From an uncultured Ruminococcus sp. (GTDB lineage Bacteria; Bacillota; Clostridia; Oscillospirales; Ruminococcaceae): 64,000 nt of DNA. Location of the stretch: assembly GCA_934463425.1 (NCBI GenBank), contig CAKSJP010000006.1, forward strand, positions 1 to 64,000. The letters are read 5' to 3'. Shown here piece after piece: positions 8,765 to 16,537 of this stretch. A program made the translations under genes and the position numbers. Numbering within the stretch: the first letter of the stretch is position 1; each line of letters starts with the position of its first letter. The notes beneath the pieces are model-generated. The model ran no database searches. It was given only the letters and a program-made list of their open reading frames with translations, and was not told where the DNA came from.

Positions 8765-9775
8765 TCAATCGCCGGCGGCGGTGGTTTCTGCCGCGGCAGA
8801 GTCCGCTGCGGCTTCCGTAGAAGCTGCACCGTTGGTGAGCGTGATGATAAATCCGCTTTGGTTGTCGCCGGATACGGTATAAACTGCATTTTCCGGCAGA
8901 GAAACCGCTGTAGTACCACTGGGATCTGCCGGTACATAATAAATGGTATAGGACTGTGTTCCGTCCGAATAGTTCAGACCGCCGGAAGTGATGGTATAGC
9001 CTTGCAGATAGGTGAGGTATTCTTCCAGGCTAAAGCTGTTTTCCTGCATGATGGCAGCGTGCAGCTTTCCCACATAGCGGAAGTGGTGGGGGGCATAGGC
9101 GGTGCCGGTGGTTTCGGTCTTGTCGCTGGGATAGCGCAGAACAAAGCCGTATTGCCATGCGTTCGTCACCATCCACTCGTTGCGCTTGGTGATATAGGGG
9201 ACCACTTCGCCGGTGCTGGTGATCAGTCCGATGTCGAAGCCATAGCCGCTGCTGCGGTCAGGGAGAATGTTGGTATAGATCGAACTGCTGTCCAGTGTGG
9301 TATCCAGAGTGCTGTAGATCTGTAGATTGGTATAGCCGTTTGCAGCGGCATAGGCATCCATCAGTTCACAAAGCGGCTGGATGCACTCGGACTGCATCTG
9401 GAGCGAGGTGCTGCGTGTGTTAACATTGGAATCTGTGACTGCAGAAAAGTCCGTCCATGCTGCGGTCCCGCTGTAGGGATGGGATGCATCCACCAGGATC
9501 AGCGGTCCGTTTGCCATGTCTGCGGCGGTCAGCTGCAGCAGCGTACCGCTGGGCTGTGTGGTGGCTTCTGAGGCATCGGGTGTGCCGTCTCCGGCAGAGG
9601 TGTCCTCCGAAGCAGATGAAGTGGGGGAAAATCCGCCGGTTCCAATGATATTCTCTTCTTGATTCTGGAAAAAAAGGCGATATCCATAATCAAATATGAA
9701 TATTGCGGCGATCATCAGAACGAGTGCGAGGAGAAAACCGGCAGGACTGAGGTGTCTCTGTTTCCGCTTGCTCAT
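8765..9775 (-). CDS. VanY-like (M15B) protein, predicted catalytically inactive
   Basis: A 336-aa membrane-anchored protein: one N-terminal transmembrane helix, a Ser/Thr-rich spacer, then a domain that looks like D-alanyl-D-alanine carboxypeptidase VanY. The second half keeps HFRYVGKLHAAIMQE followed by SLEEYLTYL, typical of the family. Active M15B enzymes carry a zinc His in SEHQTG and a catalytic Glu in EPWH. Here the first motif reads DRSSGYGFDIG, with Arg where the zinc His should be, and the second reads YAPHHFRYVG, with Ala in place of the Glu. The metal Asp (FDI) and the last His remain. So a binding or regulatory role on the cell wall is more likely than hydrolysis. It lies 44 bp downstream of the DacA-type gene and is probably co-transcribed. 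A long low-complexity C-terminal tail ends the protein. Confidence 0.8.
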   Translation of the reverse strand: MSKRKQRHLSPAGFLLALVLMIAAIFIFDYGYRLFFQNQEENIIGTGGFSPTSSASEDTSAGDGTPDASEATTQPSGTLLQLTAADMANGPLILVDASHPYSGTAAWTDFSAVTDSNVNTRSTSLQMQSECIQPLCELMDAYAAANGYTNLQIYSTLDTTLDSSSIYTNILPDRSSGYGFDIGLITSTGEVVPYITKRNEWMVTNAWQYGFVLRYPSDKTETTGTAYAPHHFRYVGKLHAAIMQENSFSLEEYLTYLQGYTITSGGLNYSDGTQSYTIYYVPADPSGTTAVSLPENAVYTVSGDNQSGFIITLTNGAASTEAAADSAAAETTAAGD

Positions 9776-9819
9776 GCAGGGAACCAGCCTCCTTTCCTGT
9801 AAAATTGCTGTGTTGGCTT

Positions 9820-10947
9820 TTATACTGCCGGAACAGCAGAGGTTTCAGTGGGATCAATGGCAGAGCCGTTTTCGTCTGTCTGCTGTGTGTCCAGATCTGT
9901 GGGCATAGGATAGCCGTCATGGATCAGTCCGTACAGTGCGAAGGTGTCGAAAACCGCGCGCCAGTAGGTCGGGCCTTTTGCAGTGACTGCAATGAAGTGT
10001 TTGCCCTCTGTGTCGGTGGCATAGCTGACCAGACAGTGTCCGGCTTCATCGGTATAGCCGGTTTTTCCGGCTTCAATGGTGATTCCGGTGACTTCGTTGC
10101 CGTACATCCGGCTGAACATGGTGCTTTCCAGAGGAATGCCCTCCGGGTGCTGCTCTGTCACGGATGTGGTGTACTGATAAGTCCCCAGGATCTCCCGGCA
10201 GGTGTCGTTTTCCATCACGGCGCTCATGAGCATGGCGATATCGGTCGCTGTGCTGTAGTGGTTCGGGTCATACAGACCGCTGGCATTGGTGAAGTGGGTG
10301 TTTTTCAATCCCAGCTCTTCTGCTTTGGCATTCATCAGCTTGACAAATTCGTCCTCCGAGCCGCTGAGATAGATCGCGATGGCAGTTGTGGCATCTGCGC
10401 CGGACGGCAGTGCGATGCCGTACATCAGATCCTTCAGCGGTACGGTTTCGCCCTCTTCAAATCCGGCGCGTGAGGCCTCTGCATCAATAAGGGGTGCAAT
10501 AATGTCATATGTCATGGTGAACGTATCATCCATGTTTTCGATATTTTCGGCTGCAACCAGCAGGGTCATGATCTTGGTCATAGATGCCGGATAGATTTTT
10601 GTATCCGGATCGCGCTGTGCCAGAATCGTGTTGTCATCCACGTCCAGGAGGACAGCGTGCTCGCTGGAGAGATTTGCTGCCGTCAGTTCTGTCAGCGTGT
10701 CTGCTGCCGCAGGATAGGCCAGCAGTGCGGACGGTTCTGTGGGTGCTTCTGTCGGGGATTCGGTTGCTTCAGCGGCTGCGGTCTGAGTACCGGCTGCAGC
10801 AGGGATCTGTGACTGTACCTTTGGCTTTCCGGTTTGTGTCAGAAGAACGATCACAAATATGATCACGATGAAACCGCAAAGGATGCCGATGGTTGTGTTG
10901 ATCCAGAGCTTTGTATTGCTGTGCTTTCTTTTTCCGCGAACTTTCAT
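9820..10947 (-). CDS. D-alanyl-D-alanine carboxypeptidase, DacA family (S11)
   Basis: A 375-aa penicillin-binding protein of the low-molecular-mass type that trims D-Ala from peptidoglycan stem peptides outside the membrane. It has one N-terminal transmembrane helix (about 15-41), a Pro/Thr/Glu-rich spacer, then the S11 domain. Motif 1 is SMTK (nucleophile Ser and Lys); motif 3 is KTG in AGKTGYTDEAG. Motif 2, normally SxN as in SGNDA, reads SGADA, so the usual Asn is Ala. I cannot tell whether activity is reduced; the rest of the domain looks intact. The start ATG at 10947 follows GAGGTG. First gene of a two-gene operon with the VanY-like protein, driven by the promoter at 11008-11036. Confidence 0.88.
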   Translation of the reverse strand: MKVRGKRKHSNTKLWINTTIGILCGFIVIIFVIVLLTQTGKPKVQSQIPAAAGTQTAAAEATESPTEAPTEPSALLAYPAAADTLTELTAANLSSEHAVLLDVDDNTILAQRDPDTKIYPASMTKIMTLLVAAENIENMDDTFTMTYDIIAPLIDAEASRAGFEEGETVPLKDLMYGIALPSGADATTAIAIYLSGSEDEFVKLMNAKAEELGLKNTHFTNASGLYDPNHYSTATDIAMLMSAVMENDTCREILGTYQYTTSVTEQHPEGIPLESTMFSRMYGNEVTGITIEAGKTGYTDEAGHCLVSYATDTEGKHFIAVTAKGPTYWRAVFDTFALYGLIHDGYPMPTDLDTQQTDENGSAIDPTETSAVPAV

Positions 10948-11007
10948 TGCTGCACCTCGTAAAAATCAATCTGCATGCCATACCTTATTGATCGTATGCA
11001 CTTTACA

Positions 11008-11036
11008 ATTATAATCCATTTTTGTCGCTTTGTCAA
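11008..11036 (-). promoter_or_regulatory. Consensus sigma-A promoter of the carboxypeptidase operon
   Basis: On the minus strand TTGACA (11036-11031), 17-bp spacer and TATAAT (11013-11008), a perfect match to the consensus. The start site would be near 11001, about 55 nt before the start codon. Confidence 0.85.
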
Positions 11037-11102
11037 TGGATTTTAATGATTCTTCATAAGTTTTCAATACAGGAGCAGCGCAGCAGGTGCTTTTGCTGCA
11101 AA

Positions 11103-11132
11103 AAAAGAGATATCATTTCTGACATCTCTTTT
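11103..11132. terminator. Hairpin, terminator-like
   Basis: AAAAGAGAT (11103-11111) pairs with ATCTCTTTT (11124-11132) across a 12-nt loop, with A/T runs on both sides. It lies downstream of the ABC operon on the minus strand, behind a first hairpin at 11164-11192, and probably backs it up. Confidence 0.6.
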
Positions 11133-11163
11133 CTGTAGAAACTATGGTGTTGTTGATTAAAGA

Positions 11164-11192
11164 GAATACCGCACAAGTCTGGGACGGTATTC
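11164..11192 (-). terminator. Terminator of the Gld-type ABC operon
   Basis: GAATACCG (11164-11171) pairs with CGGTATTC (11185-11192), starting only a few bases after the stop codon of the last gene. On the minus strand it is followed by TCTCTTTAAT, a weak T run. Confidence 0.65.
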
Positions 11193-11199
11193 CTTTGGG

Positions 11200-12642
11200 T
11201 TATGATGCTGCAGATGCAGCTGCTTTTTGCAGTGCAGTATAGGCTTCCAGGAGCTTATTCTCACCGCTGAGTGCGCGCTGCCGTACCACTGCATGGGTAA
11301 ATGTCCCGTCGATGAACGCCCAGTAGGTGGTGTCATCCCGCTTGACCAGTTCCACCGTGTGTGTGCTGCCGTCCAGCAGGGTGTATGTCAGGCGCAGAGC
11401 AGGATCGGTGTCCGCGGGTATTTCTGTAGTTGCTTCCAGAGACTCATAGGACAGCTCGGAAACAGCGGTATAGAAGGTTTTGAATGCTTCTGCGGCATCA
11501 TTTGCAGTGATCGCAGTTCCGTCAAAGGTATAGCTGCTGCTGGCATTGTCTATGGTGAAGCTGCTGTTGATATCCACTGTCTTGTCATTGAACGAGCCGT
11601 GATACTGTACGGTGAGTCCGGAGACATTTTCAATGCCCTGCTTGTAGACGTTGCTTACCATATAGCTTGTTGTGTCTGTCTGCAGAAAGCTGAGATAAGA
11701 GGAGTCGAAGATCAGGATCTCGTTGGTTTCCACATGAAGGCACTTGATATACGATGTAGTGAGGGGGTCATATTCGCCGACCAGAAGCGTTGTGGTCTCT
11801 CCGGTGGACTGGGTGAACTGGAAGCGGTATGCCGGCTGATCGAAGCCGTATTCTGCATACTTGTCCGGTGTCACATCGCTGTCGCCGAAGTCGTCCGCCT
11901 CCAGCTGCTGCAGGCTGATGAAGGCAGAGGAGAGCTTTGCATTGTTGATGCCGATGGGCGTTTCAATGGGAGCTGTCATTTTCCAGTCCGCATTGTTGTC
12001 CGTCTTGGAGAAGTTATAGATCATCTGACCGTCCCGCTCCAGGGAAATCTGTGTGATGTCAGAGGTCTTGTCATCCATAAGATAACGATAGCGGAGCTGT
12101 GTCTTTGTGACATAGAGATAACCAGTGTTGTTGGCATCTGCCAGGTAGACATGGTCGTCATCGTCATGCATTACATAAAAGCTTTCCTTGGTGGGATTCT
12201 GCTTGCCGATGTAGAGTGTTTTTTCCGGTTTGTCTGCATCCCCGGTGTAATAGGTGATGGACACCGGATCAGAAAGCCCGTAGGTTTCCAGCTTGTCCGC
12301 ATCTGCCGTGCCGAGATCCTTTGTGGCAGTCAGACTGCATCCATAAGTGCAGAGCGCATCAATATAATAGGTATTGATATGCAGTTCGTCACCGCTGGTG
12401 ACGAGCCAGGAATCGCCGTCGTCATCGCTGGTATTCTTTTCGATGGTATAATCCAGATCCGGCGTGTGCAGTATCAGCTTCGTCACGTCATCCGACTGGA
12501 AATCACTCAGCTGAAGCGCAGCGGCTTCTTCGGCAGCCTTTTCCGCTTTCTTTTTTTGATAGGTGTCTATGCCGAAATATGCGCCAAAGCATACGCCGAT
12601 GAGAACCACCAGGATCAGTCCGATAATGAGTTGTCTTTTCAT
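11200..12642 (-). CDS. DUF4340 protein of the Gld-type ABC operon
   Basis: A 480-aa protein with one N-terminal membrane helix (about 5-22), a charged Lys/Glu/Ala coiled stretch, and a long extracytoplasmic region made of repeated beta-rich segments (for example VTKLILHTPDLDYTIEK and VSGLTVQYHGSF) as in DUF4340. Proteins of this family are encoded next to GldG-like genes in many bacteria; their function is unknown. It is the last gene of the operon, 22 bp after the GldG-like gene, with a terminator hairpin immediately after the stop codon. It probably acts as an outer-face partner of the ABC complex, which is inference from context. Confidence 0.82.
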   Translation of the reverse strand: MKRQLIIGLILVVLIGVCFGAYFGIDTYQKKKAEKAAEEAAALQLSDFQSDDVTKLILHTPDLDYTIEKNTSDDDGDSWLVTSGDELHINTYYIDALCTYGCSLTATKDLGTADADKLETYGLSDPVSITYYTGDADKPEKTLYIGKQNPTKESFYVMHDDDDHVYLADANNTGYLYVTKTQLRYRYLMDDKTSDITQISLERDGQMIYNFSKTDNNADWKMTAPIETPIGINNAKLSSAFISLQQLEADDFGDSDVTPDKYAEYGFDQPAYRFQFTQSTGETTTLLVGEYDPLTTSYIKCLHVETNEILIFDSSYLSFLQTDTTSYMVSNVYKQGIENVSGLTVQYHGSFNDKTVDINSSFTIDNASSSYTFDGTAITANDAAEAFKTFYTAVSELSYESLEATTEIPADTDPALRLTYTLLDGSTHTVELVKRDDTTYWAFIDGTFTHAVVRQRALSGENKLLEAYTALQKAAASAAS

Positions 12643-12664
12643 GCTGCTGCCTCCTCCGGACGGA

Positions 12665-14140
12665 TCACGAATTGCGGCGCTTGATCCATACGCCGATGCC
12701 CACAGCCATGATGGCGATGGGGATCACAGTGAGGATAACCATCAGGCCTTTTGCAAAGCCGGCATCCTGCAGAGAGATATAGTCATTTGCGGTGGACTTT
12801 GTAGAAATGTCCATGTCGATGTCACTGTCATACATCCAGCTGATGGTGCTGAGGTACAGATATACCGGAACGATCACCGTATCGTCGCTGACGTGTTCAT
12901 CATCGATAAATTCCGCGTTGCCGAAAACCACCATCTTGGAGTTGTTTCTCCCCGGGCTGGTGGAATGTGCTGCCAGCAGCATCTGACCGCTTTCTTCCTC
13001 CGGGTCATCACTGGTGCCGCCATAGGGTTCGCCGACGGCGCTGTCATAGGAGGTGATCAGCGGCGCAATGGTATAGGTGCCGCTTTCATCATTATAGCGG
13101 AAGCTGCGGGATTCCGGCATAAAGGTGTACAGACCCTGGTTTACCAGCGCCGAGGTCAGGTCGGTGGCTTCGCTGTTATCGTCCAGCTCGTTCAGCTCGC
13201 ACTGGATCGTATAGGGATCACCGGAAATGTGATAGTTGGAGTTGGTCTCAGAAACGCGGTCATAGTCCATGTAGAAGCCATAGCTTTTCATGATGCCTTC
13301 CAGATTGGTATAGGCAAAAGTACCGCCGTTGGGGGACATCAGCAGGCTGATGTTGCCGCCGTTGTCGAGGTATGCGTTCAGCTTTTCGGTCTCGGCATCA
13401 GTGATATCCTTTGTAGGCGCAGCCACCAGAACCAGTGCAGCATCCTCCGGCACACCGTCTGCTTCGGAAAGGTTCAGTTCTTTTGCGGCATAGTTATAGT
13501 TGGTCAGGTTCGTGGTAAACTTGGTGTACTGATCCAGGGACTTTTCACCGTGGCCAGACAGGAAATATACTGTCGGGGTCACATTCTCTGCCACACCCTT
13601 GATAGAACCGGTGATGAGGTTTTCGCCCTGAAAGTCCTCGCCGGTGGTGTTGCCGTCGCTGTCCGTATAGGTTTTGTACATAGAAGAGCCGGGGATGCGC
13701 TTTTTCACATTGTCACAGATGAATATCATATCACCGGTGGACAGGGTGAATGCGTTGTCCGAATTGATCTTTTCCATGGTATCGTTGTCGGTGTCCGGGT
13801 CTACCCAGATCAGATTGATGGATTTGTGGGCATCATATGCCTTCAGTGTACGGTACAGGCTCAGAGATTCCATGTCGTTTTCCAGGCTTTCCTGTGTGGT
13901 CAGCACATAGAAATCCACGGTCTTTCCCTCGCTGTCCAGCTGATCCAGATACTTTTCTGTAGTTGCGCTGAGACTGTACTGTTTATTGGGGGAGATGTCC
14001 CAGCTGAAATCCATGCGGGACAGGATCATATTGAGCACAATGGCGATCACCAGTACTAGGACAGCAAGGATCCACGCCATGCCGGCAAACTTGGTGTTCT
14101 TCCAGTTGCGGAAATGTTTTTCTTTTGCGTTTTGACTCAT
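12665..14140 (-). CDS. GldG-like ABC transport auxiliary protein
   Basis: A 491-aa protein with a membrane helix at each end (about 20-40 and 465-485) and a large extracytoplasmic domain between. The start of the domain (WDISPNKQYSLSATTEKYLDQL) and the later VYFLSGHGEKSL segment are typical of the GldG/ABC-type uncharacterised auxiliary family, which resembles intraflagellar-transport-like and glutamine-amidotransferase-like folds. In Bacteroidota GldF and GldG belong to the gliding apparatus, but in Clostridia the same set occurs without gliding and its substrate is not known. It lies 6 bp downstream of the permease gene and 22 bp upstream of the DUF4340 gene. Confidence 0.83.
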   Translation of the reverse strand: MSQNAKEKHFRNWKNTKFAGMAWILAVLVLVIAIVLNMILSRMDFSWDISPNKQYSLSATTEKYLDQLDSEGKTVDFYVLTTQESLENDMESLSLYRTLKAYDAHKSINLIWVDPDTDNDTMEKINSDNAFTLSTGDMIFICDNVKKRIPGSSMYKTYTDSDGNTTGEDFQGENLITGSIKGVAENVTPTVYFLSGHGEKSLDQYTKFTTNLTNYNYAAKELNLSEADGVPEDAALVLVAAPTKDITDAETEKLNAYLDNGGNISLLMSPNGGTFAYTNLEGIMKSYGFYMDYDRVSETNSNYHISGDPYTIQCELNELDDNSEATDLTSALVNQGLYTFMPESRSFRYNDESGTYTIAPLITSYDSAVGEPYGGTSDDPEEESGQMLLAAHSTSPGRNNSKMVVFGNAEFIDDEHVSDDTVIVPVYLYLSTISWMYDSDIDMDISTKSTANDYISLQDAGFAKGLMVILTVIPIAIMAVGIGVWIKRRNS

Positions 14141-14146
14141 GGCTGC

Positions 14147-14878
14147 TTACCTCCGGCTCCAACGTCTTTTTTCAATGGAAATGATCGTCCAGATCAGGAA
14201 TACGGCAATTTCTGTCACATAGCCCAACAGGTCAGAAATGCGCATCAAGCCCTGGGAGAATACATAAAACTTCGTCTGATTGGAGAACCAGCTCAGCACA
14301 TCAGACAGCACCGGAACGCTGGAGAGGAACGAGTTGACGCTCAGGTTGTCCATCAGCATCAGCAGGAGCATGGCGAGCTCGCTCATGAGGATCGCCAGCA
14401 GCGGCATTTCCGTAAGAGAGGAGATAAAGATGCCCACTGCGATGCAGACCAGACCAAACAGGAAAAATCCGATGTATGTACAGATCAGGCTGGACCAGAT
14501 CACGCGGCCGTAGATCGAGGTGATGATCGGATAGAACAGCGAGCACACCAGCATCATCAGCAGGATGGTCGCTGTGGCAAGAAACTTTGCCATGACGATC
14601 TGCGTGACATTCAGCGGACTGGAAAGCAGCAGGGTCTCTGTGCCGTTTTTCCGCTCTTCCGAGAAAGTCCGCATGGTCAGCAGCGGCAGCAGGAAGATAA
14701 AGTAGAAGATGTTGACATAAAAGATCGACGCAAACGAGAAGGTATACGTCGATGAAGAGACGTTGCCGATATCCTGGATAAAGGTCAGGGAAAATGTCGC
14801 CATGAAAAAGGCGATGACAAAATAGGCAACAGGCGACAGAAAGTAGCTCTGTAATTCCTTTTTATATAGTGCAAACAT
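14147..14878 (-). CDS. ABC-2 type permease, GldF-like
   Basis: A 243-aa integral membrane protein with six predicted helices. It begins with FALYKKELQSYFLSPVAYFV, the usual amphipathic start of ABC-2 permeases of this class, and contains RTFSEERKNGTETLLLSSP in the first cytoplasmic loop, a strongly conserved coupling segment. It would form the membrane channel for the ATPase encoded 6 bp upstream and work with the GldG-like and DUF4340 proteins encoded downstream. The substrate cannot be read from the sequence. Confidence 0.88.
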   Translation of the reverse strand: MFALYKKELQSYFLSPVAYFVIAFFMATFSLTFIQDIGNVSSSTYTFSFASIFYVNIFYFIFLLPLLTMRTFSEERKNGTETLLLSSPLNVTQIVMAKFLATATILLMMLVCSLFYPIITSIYGRVIWSSLICTYIGFFLFGLVCIAVGIFISSLTEMPLLAILMSELAMLLLMLMDNLSVNSFLSSVPVLSDVLSWFSNQTKFYVFSQGLMRISDLLGYVTEIAVFLIWTIISIEKRRWSRR

Positions 14879-14884
14879 GGGTGC

Positions 14885-15982
14885 TTATTCCTCCTCTTCC
14901 GGCTTGCGGTTTGCCTTAGAGGCATCCTCGTCCGCCGGCGTATTTTCTGCCGGCGCATCGGCTGCATCCGGGGTGTCTGATTCTGCGGCAGCGTTCTGGG
15001 CTGCCTCTTCGTCCATTTCGCTGAGCAGATCTTCCAGGCTGGAATGCTTTGTCTTTTGGTTGACCAGCTTGACGAATACCTGTTCCAGGTTTTTCTTCTC
15101 TGCAGAAACCTCCAGGACCTCCAGACCGTGCTGCAGCAGGGCAGACAACAGGGCATTGCGGACACTGTCGCTTTCCAGCTCGATATCATAGGTATAGATG
15201 CCGGTCTGGACAAACTGGATGTTGTCCACGCGGACAACGCCCTCGACGGCTCTCGCCACCTTCGGCACCTCGCGGGAGCTGCCCTGGATCTTGAGCTTCA
15301 GCACCAGACCGGAGTTGTCTGCCTCTTCCAGGCGCTCGATGGTGTCGTCCGCCTTGATCTCACCGTGATTGATGATGACGATGCGGTCACAGACGGCGCT
15401 GATCTCCCCCAGAATATGGGAGCTGAGGATGATGGCGTGATTCCGGCGCAGATCCAGGATGAGATTGCGCACCTCCATCAGCTGCGTGGGGTCGAGTCCG
15501 ACAGTCGGCTCGTCCAGGATCAGCACCGGCGGATCGCCCAGGATCGCCATGGCGAATCCCACACGCTGCTTATAGCCCTTGGACAGATTGCGGATCAGCC
15601 GCTTCTGCACATCTGTGATCTTCAGCCGGTCCATGACGCGTTCCACTTCGCCCTTGCGCTTTGCTGCCGGAATGCCCTTCAGCCCGGCGGCAAAGGTCAG
15701 ATATTCCCGTACCTTCATATCCGGATATACCGGCGGGATCTCCGGCAGAAAGCCGATGCATCTCTTTGCCTTTACCGGCTGCTGCGCGATGTCATATCCC
15801 TGGATGGTTACCGTGCCGCCGGTAGAGGGAATGACACCCGCCATGATGTTCAGGGTCGTGGATTTTCCTGCGCCGTTCGGCCCTAAGAATCCGACAACCT
15901 CGTTTTCCTTTATGGTAAAGCTGATCCCCTTGAGCGCAGCCTTATTTCCATAGTATTTGGTCAGGTTTTGAATTTCAACCAT
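14885..15982 (-). CDS. ABC transporter ATPase of the Gld-type operon
   Basis: A 365-aa ATPase, the first gene of the operon. The start at 15982 (MVEIQNL) is set by AAAGGAG 7 nt upstream; the frame is open for 28 more codons with no ribosome-binding site. Walker A is GPNGAGKST, the signature is LSKGYKQR, Walker B is LILDEPTVGLD, and the switch His is in ILSSHIL. After the ATPase domain (about 1-225) comes a C-terminal domain as in the NatA/GldA group, and then an acidic, Ala/Glu/Asp/Pro-rich tail of about 60 residues ending EEEE. It energises the permease encoded directly downstream. Confidence 0.9.
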   Translation of the reverse strand: MVEIQNLTKYYGNKAALKGISFTIKENEVVGFLGPNGAGKSTTLNIMAGVIPSTGGTVTIQGYDIAQQPVKAKRCIGFLPEIPPVYPDMKVREYLTFAAGLKGIPAAKRKGEVERVMDRLKITDVQKRLIRNLSKGYKQRVGFAMAILGDPPVLILDEPTVGLDPTQLMEVRNLILDLRRNHAIILSSHILGEISAVCDRIVIINHGEIKADDTIERLEEADNSGLVLKLKIQGSSREVPKVARAVEGVVRVDNIQFVQTGIYTYDIELESDSVRNALLSALLQHGLEVLEVSAEKKNLEQVFVKLVNQKTKHSSLEDLLSEMDEEAAQNAAAESDTPDAADAPAENTPADEDASKANRKPEEEE

Positions 15983-16037
15983 GTGATGCTCCTTTCCTGC
16001 AAAGCGCCGATTTTTCGGCAGTTTGCACCTTCCTCTT

Positions 16038-16066
16038 ATTATCGCAGAATAATATGTTGCTGTCAT
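16038..16066 (-). promoter_or_regulatory. Probable promoter of the Gld-type ABC operon
   Basis: On the minus strand ATGACA (16066-16061), 17-bp spacer, GATAAT (16043-16038), each one mismatch from consensus. The leader of about 50 nt includes a small GCCGA/TCGGC hairpin. Confidence 0.65.
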
Positions 16067-16233
16067 ATATAAAGTGTAACCATATCATGAAAAGTGGAAA
16101 TAATGGATAAAACCAATTCTGCAACTGTCCGGAAAGGTTGTGCGTATCGCAAAAGCAGTATGGCATATTCTTGTGATAAAGCGGTGAAAATCTGACGGTA
16201 AGCGGACGAAAATGCAAAATGGCACGGAAAATA

Positions 16234-16335
16234 TGTGCAATGCCAGAAAAATGTGGGACATGTTGCACAAAACAGCGCTCCGTAATCTGTACAATGCTAC
16301 AAAAATGGCTTTTTCCACATTCGGAATTTGTGCAA
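16234..16335. promoter_or_regulatory. Three TGTGCAA motifs upstream of the cellulase promoter
   Basis: TGTGCAA occurs at 16234-16240 and 16329-16335 and inverted (TTGCACA) at 16263-16269. The last direct copy, within TTTGTGCAAA, ends 4 bp before the -35 box of the GH48 gene. The arrangement suggests binding sites for a regulator, activator or repressor unknown. The rest of 15,983-16,537 holds no gene. Confidence 0.4.
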
Positions 16336-16339
16336 AGGG

Positions 16340-16368
16340 TTGACATAATTCCCGAAGGGGTGTATAAT
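16340..16368 (+). promoter_or_regulatory. Consensus sigma-A promoter of the GH48 gene
   Basis: TTGACA (16340-16345), 17-bp spacer, TATAAT (16363-16368): identical to the consensus. Transcription would start near 16375, giving a leader of about 160 nt. Confidence 0.85.
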
Positions 16369-16385
16369 TTCTGATATGAAAGAAG

Positions 16386-16425
16386 GCATTCTTGTGTGTG
16401 TTTCGTGAAAATGGCCAAAGAATGC
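16386..16425 (+). other. 5' leader stem of the GH48 mRNA
   Basis: GCATTCTT (16386-16393) can pair with AAGAATGC (16418-16425), about 10 nt from the predicted 5' end. Such a stem could protect a highly expressed transcript from decay. This is a guess from position only. Confidence 0.35.
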
Positions 16426-16537
16426 GTTCAAAAACATATACCGTTATGGTCGCCGGGTCCTGCCGTGAAGAAAGGATGCGAACACAGCGGTATCCACCAT
16501 TTCCTATATTTATTTTCAGAGAGGGGAATTTCTAAAC

